A DNA stretch of 64,000 nt. It comes from Beroe forskalii. Lineage: Eukaryota > Ctenophora > Nuda > Beroida > Beroidae. The translations under genes were made by a program, and so were the position numbers. How positions within the stretch are numbered: position 1 is the first letter of the stretch; every line of letters starts with the position of its first letter. The notes beneath the pieces were generated by a model. It made no database searches and was not told where the DNA came from. It was given only the letters and a program-made list of their open reading frames with translations. This document shows, piece by piece, positions 11,701 to 21,540 of the stretch. The stretch is from the NCBI GenBank assembly GCA_011033025.1, contig WFMF01000042.1, positions 682,501-746,500 of the forward strand, given 5' to 3'.

Positions 11701-14700
11701 GAAACTCTGCGCGCGTCGCAAAGTTATATCAGATATAGTTACGAACTTACAAGAGAAAATGCGCGGCGTAAAATCATGAATTTGATTTTGCTCATAGTCT
11801 GAGCGCGCACCAGGCAAGGCCTTAAATTATTTTTTAATTTATTTCCATTTCTTAAGCAGCTTTATTCAGTTAAAACTTGGAAAAAAATTGCGAACGAGGC
11901 GGCGCGTAGCGCCGCCGAGTGAGCAATGTAATAGCAGGCCCACCGGGCCTGCTAGTTTTTATTATAAATTTGTGGATTTTCCGAAGCATATTTTTCTGCA
12001 CCTCATAAATTTCATTATGACGTCATCATCATCAAACGCTAATAACATGGGTAGTATTGAAAAACAACCATATTTTAGAATTATTGCCTCCCTTATTAAA
12101 TATGTCTGGTAAAGCCCCCCCCCCCACCTTCAGACGCTGTTAACGTGTGCTGCTAGCGGCTTCCCCCCTCCCCGGGTCTACTGGTACGAGAACAACGTCC
12201 TCGTCACAGACTTCTCCAGGTAAATTTAAATTCTCTTATTTCGAACCCGAGTACTAGTTCCTAGAAATCTTATTAATTCACGTTTTGCATTAAAACAAAC
12301 TGCGTTCTAAGGATGTTTCAAAGCTTTTAGATTTTGCAAACCTACTGCTACATCACCATCAGTTCATGGTTTATAGTGCCAAGTGGATGCGTACGTTGAT
12401 TTGCATTTCATGTAATCTGACTCTAAGCTTCAGTTTTAGCAGCACGGTATGGAGATTAGAAACTTGGTGTTATTTGTAGGACTTTATATCGGGTTTCATC
12501 TTCTTACGAATTCACTTGTGAAATTATTATTATTTTATGCTGATTATTGATTAACTCAGTTGCAAGCTAAATGAAAATTCCGCACTTTCGTTCGTTGGAA
12601 ATATTCTACAGAATTGTTCTTCTGTTGTTTGAATAAAGCACTTTTCCTTGCTTATGGGTGGTATCATGTTCTTATAATCGCAGCGTGTGAACCCGCAATG
12701 TGATGATGCGTTGTCGCGTTGATTTAAATCCGATACACAATATACATACCTTACGAACTAAATTTACATAGAGCAATAATTTCGGTGCATATTTAGCGCC
12801 CTCCTCTGATAACATCTGCCAGCAACTTCCACCCTTCCTATGACTGTCTACTCCTCACCCCCTCTCCTCACCCTCTCCACCTCTTTCCGTCGTTTCCAGC
12901 ACTCCCTCTCCACCTCATTCCGGCGTTTCCAACACACCCTCTTCCTGACCCTCCTTGGAAAACTCCTGATCCCGACCATCTACCAATCATGCCGTGTTTA
13001 CATCCTGGGATCCCTTCCTAACGAGGCTGTTATAAACGTTATATCCCAGCTGATGCTGGTAACTATTATCATGGAGGTCGTGGAGGAAGCGCTCCTTATG
13101 CCGCTTTATCATTGTTTTGGGGAGGCGGTAGCCGGAGGGGATCAGCAGGATAGAGGGGATCCGAAGGATAAAGAAGATCAGTGTCTTGTGGATCAGGATA
13201 GCGGAGATCAGGGTGGAGGGGAGGAAGACAGAGTGGATCAGCAGGGACTAGGGGATCAAAGCCGAGGGGATCAGGATATCGGAGATCAGGGTAAAGAAGA
13301 TCGGGGTATATGGGATCAGGATAGAGAAGATCAGTGTCTATTGGAGGCAGACAGCGGGGATCTGAGTCTTGGGAATGATCAGCAGAATCAGTTAATCCCG
13401 AAAGTCAGGAGCGGATTTCTCGTTTGTTTCGCGTTCTACTTCCTGTTTTGTGGGATAATCGCTATTTTCACGCCCCAGTTGCTCACTGCTATGGGGATTA
13501 GCCACGAACTCGGCCCGGAAACCGCCAAGTATCTGCGGTTGGAGCTAGTTGGGGTGTTTTTGACCGGGATTGTCAAGTTATTCGGGATTGTTCTGGTCAT
13601 CAAGGGACGGAGTCTCTATCTCAACATCATCTTGTTCGCTCAGCTTGTCTGTGCTATTCTAAGCGATACGTTCTTCTTTTCCAATCTCAGTGTTTCCCTA
13701 AAACTTGGGTCCCGTGGTGTAGCATACTCCTCGATAATCCAACAGTTTGTATCGTCCCTTCTCACTTTCATCTTGGCTATAATCTCTCTAAAAGCGCCAA
13801 TCGGCCAGATCTTCACTCTCAAAACCACTGATTTTACCTGCTGGATAAAGGTTTGGTCCCGGCAAGGCCTCTACTCCGGCTTGGAATCCTTCATCCGAAA
13901 CATAGTCTACCTTCTGATTGTCCTGCGTTGCATGAACCTGCTCAACACACAGGACGTGTACTGGATCGCTAATAATTTCATCTGGAGCTGGTTACTCCTC
14001 CCCTTTCTGTCTCTTTCTGAGCTGCTGCGACAAGATGTGGCTACATCCCATCCCAAGGAGGGGTTCGGGGTTATCATCCCTGCTTACGTGTGTATTTGTG
14101 TCGGGATTGTGGGGATTTGGTGCGTGACCATCCCAGGGTGGGAGTGGTTTATTGTTACAGTACTTAATGCTGGAGATAGAAAACCAGATGTTATTACGAA
14201 GCTGGTTTACCAGCTAATGATAGGGTATCTTTTCTTCATTGTCAGCTATCTTAATCGATCTGTGTTCTACGCTAAAGGAAAGATTCAGTATCTCTGCGTT
14301 ACATCCGGTGCAGCTAGTGTGTTTATGGTGGCCCTGTTTCTGTTGGTGATTTTGGGGGTTATTCCACCTACCTTGCAGGTCATAGCAGGGATTTTCTCTG
14401 CCAATATGGTGGTCGGCAGTTTGGCGTCTGTTCTCATGGTCAAGTATTTGTTGGTGGTCTTGCGCAGGGAAAGGAATGTGGATTGATGTTTGTTTGCACC
14501 GTCAAAGCCCCAATTTTGCTCCATTTCTGCCTCAATTTTGACCCTATTCTAAGGATTGAAACACGAGAAAAGGAATAATGTTTCGAATAGATATCCGTAA
14601 ATCAAAGTTAGCTACTTTTATTTGTCATGAATAATTTTTGTTAGGCGTTTTCTGTTTTTCTGAGATATTTAGTAATTAAACCAAATAAAATATTAACAGC

Positions 14701-17700
14701 TTAGTAATTTTTAAATCCGGGACAATTTATTTTGATCTGATTTTTGTTAATTTTTATTTACTCAACTTGCATCACTGATTTCTGATTCGTATCTATTGGT
14801 GGTCATGTGGAGGGAAAGGAATTTTGATTGATGTTTGTTGACCCTTATGAAGTCATTGACTGCTCAAAGCCCCAATTTTAGCCCACTTTCTGCATCAATT
14901 TTTCACCCTTTTCCGAGAGAAGGTAGTTCAAATTAAACCGAATAATATTTTCAATAGATTTCCGTAAATAAATTACCTTTTGTTACTTACTTTTGTTAAT
15001 TACTTTTATTTGTCAATAATGTTTGTTAGGCGTTGTCTGAGATGATAGGTAATTAAATCTAATTTTCTGAATCAATCTGTTTAGTATTTTCTAAATGCGG
15101 GTGAATTGATTTATGATTTGATTTGTTTCTATATAATTTTATTCATTTTACTTACATCACACTGATGTCTAATTCGTTTCAACCTTTAACGCCTTTCTTG
15201 TGATATGCTTTAGTAACTTTTGGTGAAGTACTCATTATATCAAGCATAACCATTTGGCATCCATTCAGTTCATTTTCACTAAAAATAAATATTTCCTTGT
15301 GTTTCAGGATCAGTGTGACGTTTGACAAGTCTAACAGCACGATAATCAACACTACTCTCAACATTTCCATCCTTACGCAACAAACTGAGATTAAGTGCGT
15401 GAACAATAAACATGTTTTATTTCTAAGTTTTAGACTTTTATTTTTTTTTGTTCAAAGTTGAGCACCCAGTCAGCAACCAAGTCAGATCACCATGACAACC
15501 ACTATGACATCACCTATCACCATGACAACAGGTTGATGACGTAATAACATCACCTATCACCATGGCAACAGGTTGATGACGTAATAACATCACCTATCAC
15601 CATGACAACAGGTTGATGACGTAATAACATCTCAGGTGTGTCGCTGTGTCTCAGACAGAGGAGTATCACGACACTCAGCAAGCTTTCTACACTTTGTATC
15701 CTGAAGGTGAAAGTAAGTGTCTTTACAGAGTTGTACTTCATTAATTAATTGATAAAGCTATTTTAATAATTTCTATTGTAATAATTTAATAATTTCTGAG
15801 TACTTCCACTTAGGATCCCAAAATTTTCAATATTTTATGATCCCAAAATCTTCATTTTGATGATCCTGTTTTTGAATTTTCACTTGATTGTTGTGCCATC
15901 AATCTCTTCAAAATTTTACCCAAAAACCCTCAGATTAACCCCATAAACCCTCAGATTAACTCTTATTAAATGGTTTTGTAAGTTTCCTGTAACTTCCTCA
16001 ATAACAGGAGCTGTCCACTGATCTATCATTCAAAATAATTATAATCTGGCTCACAAGTCTCAGCCCCACTCAAACGATTGAAACCGGCGTTGCAATTACT
16101 GAGAATGAGCTGACGAAGACAATCAAAAGATTCTCGAAAGCTTCTCGTATCAGTTGTATTGTTTAAACTCAAATCTCTTGAGAATGATTCGGAAATTTCC
16201 ACTTTGCACCCGTGCGTAATTTTTAAATGAACCAAAAATTTCATTCTCAAACTGAGAATCTTTCTGTCTCACTTTTATTTACGACATTTCAAACTCACTA
16301 AATGTCCATAATAATCTGCCTCACTTGTGATATGAAACACTATGCTTCATTTGTCAACTGAAGAATCTGCATAATCTGCCTCTTAATCCTTTTACAAACC
16401 TCAACACAATCCTTCATCCTCAATTCTCATAGTCCATGATTTTATTTCTGTGATATGAAAATCTATGCGACTTTTGACTTCCACCATGAAGACTGTCTGG
16501 AGATAATTTGTAATTGCCTCATATTTACGGTGGTGTGCCTCCTTCATGCGCGGCGTAATCATGCGCGGCTCACTGCTTTAATATAATAACAAGCAGTGAG
16601 CCGCGCACAATTAAACCTCGTATGGTAAAGCCGCGCACGTAGGAGTTTGACCGCCATTGTTATCTTTGAGAAAATCCCTTAAAAAGTTGGGGAACAATGT
16701 TCCGTGGCCCCAATTATTAGAGAGAAATGTAGGCTCAAATTGATCAACGATTGCATGACAATATTGACGACATTTGATTCGATTTCTATAATTTCGAGGG
16801 TTTAATTCTAACCCGGGGCATTTTCTACCTAGCCCAAATTTTTAAGAAAACTATATCTGTTCCCTATCAAAATACCTGTCTATTGAATTTAGGCGTTACA
16901 TATTATACTGTTTATAGTGGAAGTTTTGACTTTACATGCTATCCCGAAAGCTAAAACTTGTTTTATCACTTTTGTTAACCTTATTCACCTGTGGAATGAA
17001 AAGAATTCCTAATTATTATGACTATCTCATAACTTATCGAAAGTTCTCTAATGTCAAGAGCTCGATGAACTTAAACCCTTGGTGTATGGCTCATCCCATT
17101 TTATGCATGATACCTCTGTTGAAAGTGCGATTTCGGAGAAAGCTAAGCTAGTGTTTTGAATGACGAAATACGAATGCATCTCTGCTTCTAGAAAACAGAA
17201 CGAACTTTCTTTATCACTTTTATTTTTATTTCTTTCTTACAGCATTGTAAATGTTAGCATATATCTAAGAGCCCAAAATGTGAAAAATTGAAGACAAGGT
17301 TTCGGTTTAAAAATAGGTGTAAAAGTTACGTTTATAAGTGCAAAGGTTACGTTTAAGGGTACAATTGTCGCGTTCTAAAACTGATTGCGTTGTATTTTCA
17401 GAGACAGTTGAGACGGTTCAGAATGAGAACATGATAATAATCGTTATCGTATCCTGCGTGGTGGTGCTTATTCTGATTGTTGTCATATCCTTCCTGGGTG
17501 AGTGTTTGACACCACATAATGTGTCACCAGTTCACTTTGACACCACAGTTCACTTCGACACCACAGTTCACTTCGACACCACAGTTTACTCTGACACCAC
17601 AGTCCCATTGATTCCGGTTTACTTTCACACCAGTTTACTCTGACACCATTTTACACTTGCATCCCTTTACTCTGGCACCAATTTACTCCGACACTGATTT

Positions 17701-19981
17701 TCTTTGGCACTACTTCAACTGACGCGACAAATTAAAAGCTAATAGTAATATCACTTCATGTTGACGCCGCTCTTCATTGACACCACTTGGAACTGACACC
17801 TGATCTTGACACCAGTTTTTCCTTAGTCTGGAGGTTCCGACGAGAGCGGGAGAGCACTAAACCCATCAGAACCTACTTCAAAGATGTGCAGCAAATCCAG
17901 AAAGACGGAGGTTTGAAATTTGAGAATACCATTCTACGATTCTATGAAATTTAAATTTACGACGATGATATTGATTTTGATATTAGTGAAGCTTCTGAAA
18001 AAATGTTTCTGTCAAAAAGATCAAGCGAATTGATGCTTTTTGCTATTGGGCGTGGATTTCTGATTAGCGTTAATATATTTTCTCATTAGTTCTTAATTCA
18101 TATTTTTCTAATTAGAATTAATAAGAATTAATTAGAATTAATCCGTTCTAATTAGTATACCACCCCCAGGTGAGATCCTATCCACGAAGAAGGTGTTGGG
18201 AGAAGAAGTGAAGTATGCCGTGCAACTTCATGAGATACTGAAGGTGAGATATGACATGGTTCTATGCTTTACATGTTTAGCAGAGAATTTAATGGTTTTG
18301 TGATACGGCAACCTTCGAAGTAGAATTTTATTATGAAATTGAATGCTACGTCCATATATCCCTGAACCCAATCCCTTAGATCCCCTGGTCTCCTGATCGA
18401 AGCATGTCAGATTCCATTGATCAAGTCAGATAATTCCTATAACGGTAATCCTTTTTGTAAAATGAATTTATATCCCATGTATTTCTTCGTGACTCTGGTT
18501 GAAATTTTGGGGGGTCAGATTGCCTTGACTCAGGTTGCCTTGCTTTGTTTCTGGTCGCTGCTTCGACTCTGGTTTCCTTCGCTCTTGATATAGTAATTCC
18601 AGATGAGAACTATATTTGAGTTTGCTTTCAATTTGCTTGATCATGTTCCACGAATGATGATGACGGTACGCCGAAAATTTTTGGAACTTTTTTCTAACTA
18701 ATCGGGATTTGGGGAACTAGAAAATAAATAGTCTTTTTTGCGAAAACATCATCAATTCAGATCAAATTGAAATATTACCTTATGAATTTACGTCATTTTT
18801 AAATTGTGTGGGGAACGAAAATATAGGGATTTTTTCGAAAAATCCCCGACCTATTAGGTCGGTATAATTATCCGCATAATTTTCAGACAATGGACATAAA
18901 GGACGAGGGTGGAATTGAGTCCTTCAAAGACATGTTGGAGTATTGGACTAACGAGGACCTGGATGAGACCAACGAACTGGAGTACGCCCGGCGATTCAGA
19001 CAAAGCTTCAGAAGTAATAATTCAGATTTTAATAACTTATTGAATTGGAGATTTTAAATTGGGAGTTTTATTAAATTCATGATTGAAAACTCCAAGTCCA
19101 GTGGGACACCATCAAGATAAATGAATATGCATGTTACAAAGTTTTGACAATGATATACATTGGCTGTTTGTATGAGGAAAAGTTTTGACAATGATAAACA
19201 TTGGCTGTTTGTGTGAGGAAAAGGCGTATCTAAAAGGCTGCATTTTCAGGTTTTGGAACTCGATACAACTCAAACCGCTATGGGAATCAGTTCAGGTAAG
19301 TGAAATTTGGGAGTAGAAATTCTGGCCAATGATCGACGAAGCCCACGGCCTCGGTTTTTACCGATGATTAACGTTTTACCGAGGCATTTGTTACAAAATT
19401 ACAAAACCTGTCCTCAGCCCAAAAAAAAGGAAAAAAATAAAAAAAACTAATGTTAAAAAAAAAAAAACCTATTCATTCAAGTTCTTCATTCAAGTTCTTC
19501 ATTCAAGTTCTTCATTCAAGCTTTCAAGTTCTTCATTCCTGTTTTAGCCAATTTCATTCCTATCTTGTAATTATGTCTCAAGATCACTATTAAGTTTATA
19601 ACCATTTATTTTCAGGATTGACCTGAAGAACCCAGAAAGGAAGACAGATTCCAGTATCCTGGACGAAACGCCAGAAAGAGAAAACAACATTCCTCTGGGT
19701 ATGATGATATTTTGTAAATCTATTAATACAATTCTTTTTTCATTTAATTCGCAAAATTCAATGTTCACTGAAAGTTCTATCTCAAATCATGAAGTCCTGA
19801 CAACCGACGCGCCATCCTCCAGTATTAGCTTATTAGGCCTTAGGGTGTTGGTAACATGCTTCGAATTATAATTTTATACCGCTCAGGTCGTCGCATTGAC
19901 TCTCCCAGGCGAGCCAGTAATCCCATCTACGCGCCTCTCCCATCTGACACTGAGTTGGATACCAGAAGTACTGCCCTGTGA
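7117..19981 (+). CDS. Immunoglobulin-superfamily single-pass receptor (20 exons, 5' end not found)
   Basis: Exons: 7117-7231, 8330-8434, 8621-8712, 8916-9039, 9245-9321, 9576-9701, 10020-10158, 10491-10589, 10854-10900, 11088-11158, 12134-12219, 15308-15394, 15636-15706, 17402-17497, 17827-17910, 18170-18243, 18887-19013, 19250-19295, 19616-19698, 19887-19981 (TGA). Junctions carry GT and AG except the first donor, and every phase fits, giving about 614 codons. Four Ig-like domains are visible by their Cys/Trp/YxC pattern (VDVPCTL...WFKY...SGTYECRAG; LTLRCAAYG...HWYF...YTYECKAQ; VTLSCPVTG...FWYRN...GVYTCLSL; LLTCAASG...VYWYENN...EIKCVAV). A transmembrane helix and a basic stop-transfer (WRFRRERE) follow, then a tail of about 190 residues with an NPIY motif and a C-terminal TAL that fits a class I PDZ ligand. 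The role is probably adhesion or signalling at the cell surface. No FN3 repeat, kinase or TIR domain was seen, and no orthologue is assigned. A separate MATE gene occupies the intron 12220-15307. Confidence 0.86.
7241..7450. repeat. 43-bp CRE-pair module, six octamers in tandem
   Basis: TGACGTCA at 7246, 7281, 7316, 7351, 7386 and 7421: six perfect octamers, each 35 bp from the next. The spacer is of the type TTATCATAGTTTAAAGTGGT then GAGTTGA. The array begins only a few bases after the abnormal donor of the first recognised receptor exon, so it is intronic. It ends in a degenerate GATGACGTGAAGGCACC, the same tail as at 3.75 kb. One more partial unit lies at 7836-7860. Confidence 0.85.
8916..9701 (+). 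other. Ig domain 2 exons of the receptor
   Basis: Exons 8916-9039 (AHVGDSLTLRCAAYGYPVP), 9245-9321 (VHWYFGDD) and 9576-9701 (TVIMHRVKEQDNDYTYECKA) form a complete V/I-set-like domain. The acceptor at 9244 (TTCACTCAG) is preferred to the nearby CCCCAG at 9225 because the latter runs into a stop after about a dozen codons. The last exon ends in NVGTY followed by GTGAGT, and this exon end with its donor is repeated downstream (see 9673-9826). Confidence 0.75.
9673..9826 (+). repeat. Tandem copies of an exon end plus its 5' splice site
   Basis: A 29-bp unit (TTAACCAATGTGGGAACTTA then CAGTGAGTG) occurs five times. The first unit is the end of exon 9576-9701 with its donor; the other four lie in the intron and each keeps an intact CA|GTGAGT donor. 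Use of a later donor would add an in-frame TAA, so only the first gives the full receptor. Confidence 0.85.
10020..10900 (+). other. Ig domain 3 exons of the receptor
   Basis: Exons 10020-10158 (YASNVTLSCPVTGADRSFWY), 10491-10589 (SITITVSVLTHGVYTCLSLG) and the small exon 10854-10900 (LYGGLALKNLHI, the G-strand and linker) make the third Ig domain. Splice signals are canonical and the phases 1, 2, 2, 1 fit. The intron after the second exon holds a short CCCTCAAATTGCAA minisatellite. Confidence 0.75.
10598..10745. repeat. Intronic minisatellite, CCCTCAAATTGCAA unit
   Basis: About ten degenerate copies of a 14-16 bp unit (AACCCTCAAATTGCAACCCT) fill most of the short intron between receptor exons 10491-10589 and 10854-10900. 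The copies become more diverged toward the 3' side. Confidence 0.75.
11640..11960. repeat. CpG-rich hairpins in a receptor intron
   Basis: The intron 11159-12133 has a CpG-rich patch (GACGCGCGCGC, GCGCGCAACGCAG, CTGCGCGCGTCGC at 11665-11720) and two strong hairpins at 11893-11952: GGCGGCGCG/CGCCGCC and AGCAGGCC/GGCCTGCT. They resemble the GC-capped hairpins elsewhere in the window but lack a shared outer stem. A single TGACGTCA lies at 12018. Confidence 0.5.
12840..14486 (+). CDS. MATE-type multidrug/toxin extrusion transporter, intronless, nested in a receptor intron
   Basis: The uninterrupted 548-codon frame encodes a polytopic membrane protein with about eleven hydrophobic helices. It shows MATE/MOP-like features: an N-terminal helix bundle (residues about 35-95), a mid-protein GLESFIRNIVYLLIVLRCMN helix, NNFIWSWLLLPFLSLSELL, and NRSVFYAKGKIQYL near helix 10. 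MATE proteins export organic cations in exchange for H+ or Na+ at membranes. Residues about 98-185 form an acidic insert rich in DQ, GD and ED, encoded by an in-frame GGGGATCAG-like minisatellite; it would lie in a loop. The helices resemble prokaryotic MATE proteins more than animal SLC47 as far as I can judge from memory. There is no intron, and base composition looks more GC-rich than the surroundings. The first 30 codons are pyrimidine-rich and repetitive, so the true start may be further in. An AATAAA follows at 14684. Confidence 0.78.
   Translation: MTVYSSPPLLTLSTSFRRFQHSLSTSFRRFQHTLFLTLLGKLLIPTIYQSCRVYILGSLPNEAVINVISQLMLVTIIMEVVEEALLMPLYHCFGEAVAGGDQQDRGDPKDKEDQCLVDQDSGDQGGGEEDRVDQQGLGDQSRGDQDIGDQGKEDRGIWDQDREDQCLLEADSGDLSLGNDQQNQLIPKVRSGFLVCFAFYFLFCGIIAIFTPQLLTAMGISHELGPETAKYLRLELVGVFLTGIVKLFGIVLVIKGRSLYLNIILFAQLVCAILSDTFFFSNLSVSLKLGSRGVAYSSIIQQFVSSLLTFILAIISLKAPIGQIFTLKTTDFTCWIKVWSRQGLYSGLESFIRNIVYLLIVLRCMNLLNTQDVYWIANNFIWSWLLLPFLSLSELLRQDVATSHPKEGFGVIIPAYVCICVGIVGIWCVTIPGWEWFIVTVLNAGDRKPDVITKLVYQLMIGYLFFIVSYLNRSVFYAKGKIQYLCVTSGAASVFMVALFLLVILGVIPPTLQVIAGIFSANMVVGSLASVLMVKYLLVVLRRERNVD
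14684..14689 (+). terminator. Candidate polyadenylation signal of the MATE gene
   Basis: AATAAA lies 198 bp downstream of the MATE stop codon in AT-rich DNA. It is the only such hexamer I noticed close behind the gene and it supports an independent transcript rather than a retained intron. Confidence 0.45.
14797..15100 (+). pseudogene. Diverged tandem duplicate of the MATE 3' end and 3' UTR
   Basis: The stretch from the last codons of the MATE ORF through its 3' UTR (about 14448-14760) is repeated here. The coding tail LVVLRRERNVD-stop reappears as LVVMWRERNFD-stop at about 14800-14834, and the following UTR blocks (AAAGCCCCAATTTT, TTTCTGC.TCAATTTT, TCCGTAAAT, TTGTTAGGCGTT) keep their order. 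Only the tail is present, so it is a partial duplication with no coding role. Confidence 0.75.
15505..15632. repeat. 40-bp tandem repeat abutting a receptor exon
   Basis: Three copies of a 40-bp unit (CACCTATCACCATGACAACA then GGTTGATGACGTAATAACAT) run up to the acceptor of exon 15636-15706. Each unit contains a GATGACGTAA half-site. The array ends just before the CTCAG acceptor. Confidence 0.8.
16535..16650. repeat. Foldback with GCGCGGCTCACTGC arms
   Basis: GCGCGGCTCACTGCTT (about 16561) pairs with AAGCAGTGAGCCGCGC (about 16591) across a 12-base AT loop. A second copy of the GCGCGGC word lies just outside on each side. It sits in the receptor intron before the transmembrane exon. Confidence 0.65.
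17402..17497 (+). other. Transmembrane exon of the receptor
   Basis: This exon encodes a short stalk (ETVETVQNEN) and about 22 hydrophobic residues rich in I, V and L, running into a phase 1 donor (CTGG|GTGAGT). The next exon (17827-17910) starts with VWRFRRERE, a basic cytoplasmic anchor, so the orientation is type I. Confidence 0.85.
17500..17830. repeat. GACACCA minisatellite in a receptor intron
   Basis: Degenerate 16-18 bp units such as TTTACTCTGACACCA and GTTCACTTCGACACCA fill the intron right after the transmembrane exon. Read on the minus strand they give TGGTGTCAGAGTAAA, which is the same family as the array at 46240-46860. Confidence 0.75.
17827..19981 (+). other. Cytoplasmic-tail exons of the receptor
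   Basis: Seven exons (17827-17910 to 19887-19981) encode a tail of about 190 residues. It is charged and partly helical (GGIESFKDMLEYWTNEDLDE), then Arg/Ser-rich, with ASNPIYAPL (an NPxY-type PTB/endocytosis motif) near the end and the C-terminus RSTAL. The stop codon is the first three bases of a TGACGTCA octamer (19979-19986). No catalytic domain is present. Confidence 0.8.
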
Positions 19982-21540
19982 CGTCACTTCGTGAAGTGAT
20001 AAAATCACTTTCTAGAATCACATGTTGATAAGTGATGATGTCCCTTGTTAACTTGTAAAGTGATGAAGTCATTTGTTAAGTGATGTCTCCATTTTTCCAT
20101 CACAATAGGGGATGAAAGCTCGTTGTTCTACTTCTATTATTGGTCTCGGTGTTAAATTATTTTGAACTCAGAGGACTCAAAAATGTTAAATAATTAAATA
20201 ATGGTTGAACGTAACTGAATTAATTTTTTAATAATCCCCAAAAAGTTATCACATATTATCTGACTTTGATCGTTACAGATTTATTATATTAAAGTTAGTT
20301 ATATTTAATTGATTGCGGTGACAGTTCGAACTGCAGTTTCGTGTGCGCCGCGTAAGTTTGCACGGCGTAAAAACATAAAATGACATTGAATTTGAACATG
20401 TCTGTACGCCGCGCAAACTTACGCCGCGCACAAAAAACTTCAGTTCGAACTGCCACTGTAACTCTGATTTTCGTTGCAACTTTCTATTTTTGGCAGTTTG
20501 TTATTTGTATTTTCATATTAATTGCACGTGTGTCTAGCGCTGCAGAGCACGTCAGATGTATATAAAGAGAGCTGATATTGACAGTTTAATCTAGACGCAT
20601 TTGAAGTGTGCCGGCTTGGTCACGTGATTCAAAAGTTTGATCTAACCTGGAGAAGTACCTGAAAAACTAGCCGGCACAATTCAATGGCGTCGGGCTTAGA
20701 TTATCGGGGAGCTATTTTATATATTGGTTTCAAATCATGTTATGAAATTGGAAACATGATTACAGGGGCTGTTTTTTATTGTTATGAAAACATGATTACA
20801 GGGGGTGTTTGATTACTTTGATAATATCAATGATATGTGAAGATAATGGTCCCTCATGACGCCGTTATCAATGTCAAGTTACATGTTACAATACTGATAG
20901 TTACGGTACAATAACCGATTTAGATATTTTTATTTTGATAATGGGCAGTTGATTTTAGTTCAAAAATAACTTTTTATGGGTTGCGTTATGAATATGATTT
21001 TAGTCATTTAACGAATATAATTTTATCCTGGAGTCAAGTTTCCGCCTCATTCTTCATGGCTTTACAGTTTACTTTTAGCTTGAATTTAAAGATGATTCTT
21101 GTTCTTGCTATTTTCGTATATTAAATTTAAATGTTATGTCGCAGTGCGACGAGGGCTGAAATGGAATGGATTTGACTCGGAAGTATTGGTTAATATCACT
21201 GCAATTTTGTGCATTGCATCCAGAAGACCAGAGACCTTTGCTTAATGCTTTCTGTTTGATTTAAATATTTACTTTTAGAATATAATATTGATAATCAATA
21301 AATATTAAAAGCGCGTATTATAAGATGCAGTCAACAGTGGTCACAAGAATTTGTGTTTTTATATTATTATCTGAGATATTATGTAAACTTTAGCCTCATG
21401 AATTTCAGATTTTACTAAAAGCTGCTTCAGTGTATCAAATTCAATTCAAAAATGTTCAATCTGAATAATCACAATACCATACACGTTATGTACATTGCAT
21501 TGTACGTGAGTGGGCAGTGTTGTCACCCTGATTCAGAGGA
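19982..21540. other. Intergenic, 3' of the receptor
   Basis: No coding signal. The stretch holds the foldback at 20313-20465 and otherwise AT-rich DNA. A few AATAAA-like words occur (one near 21296), but none is close enough behind the receptor stop to call with confidence. Confidence 0.5.
20313..20465. repeat. Foldback element with GC-rich arms
   Basis: The left arm GGTGACAGTTCGAACTGCAG...GCGCCGCGTAAGTTTGC (20316-20368) pairs with the right arm TACGCCGCGCAAACTTACGC...CAGTTCGAACTGCCACTG (20406-20459). The loop is about 35 bp. The small open frames over it on both strands are shadows. It looks like a non-autonomous inverted-repeat element. Confidence 0.75.

Larger units (their letters stand above)
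11088..15706 (+). other. Ig domain 4 exons of the receptor, split by the intron holding the MATE gene
   Basis: Exon 11088-11158 (linker, weakest of the set), 12134-12219 (LLTCAASGFPPPRVYWYENN), 15308-15394 (NTTLNISILTQQTEIK) and 15636-15706 (CVAVSQTEEYHDTQQAFYTL) build the membrane-proximal Ig domain. The donor of 15308-15394 is AA|GTGCGT, which returns the Cys codon in the next exon. The 3.1 kb intron 12220-15307 contains the MATE gene on the same strand. Confidence 0.7.
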
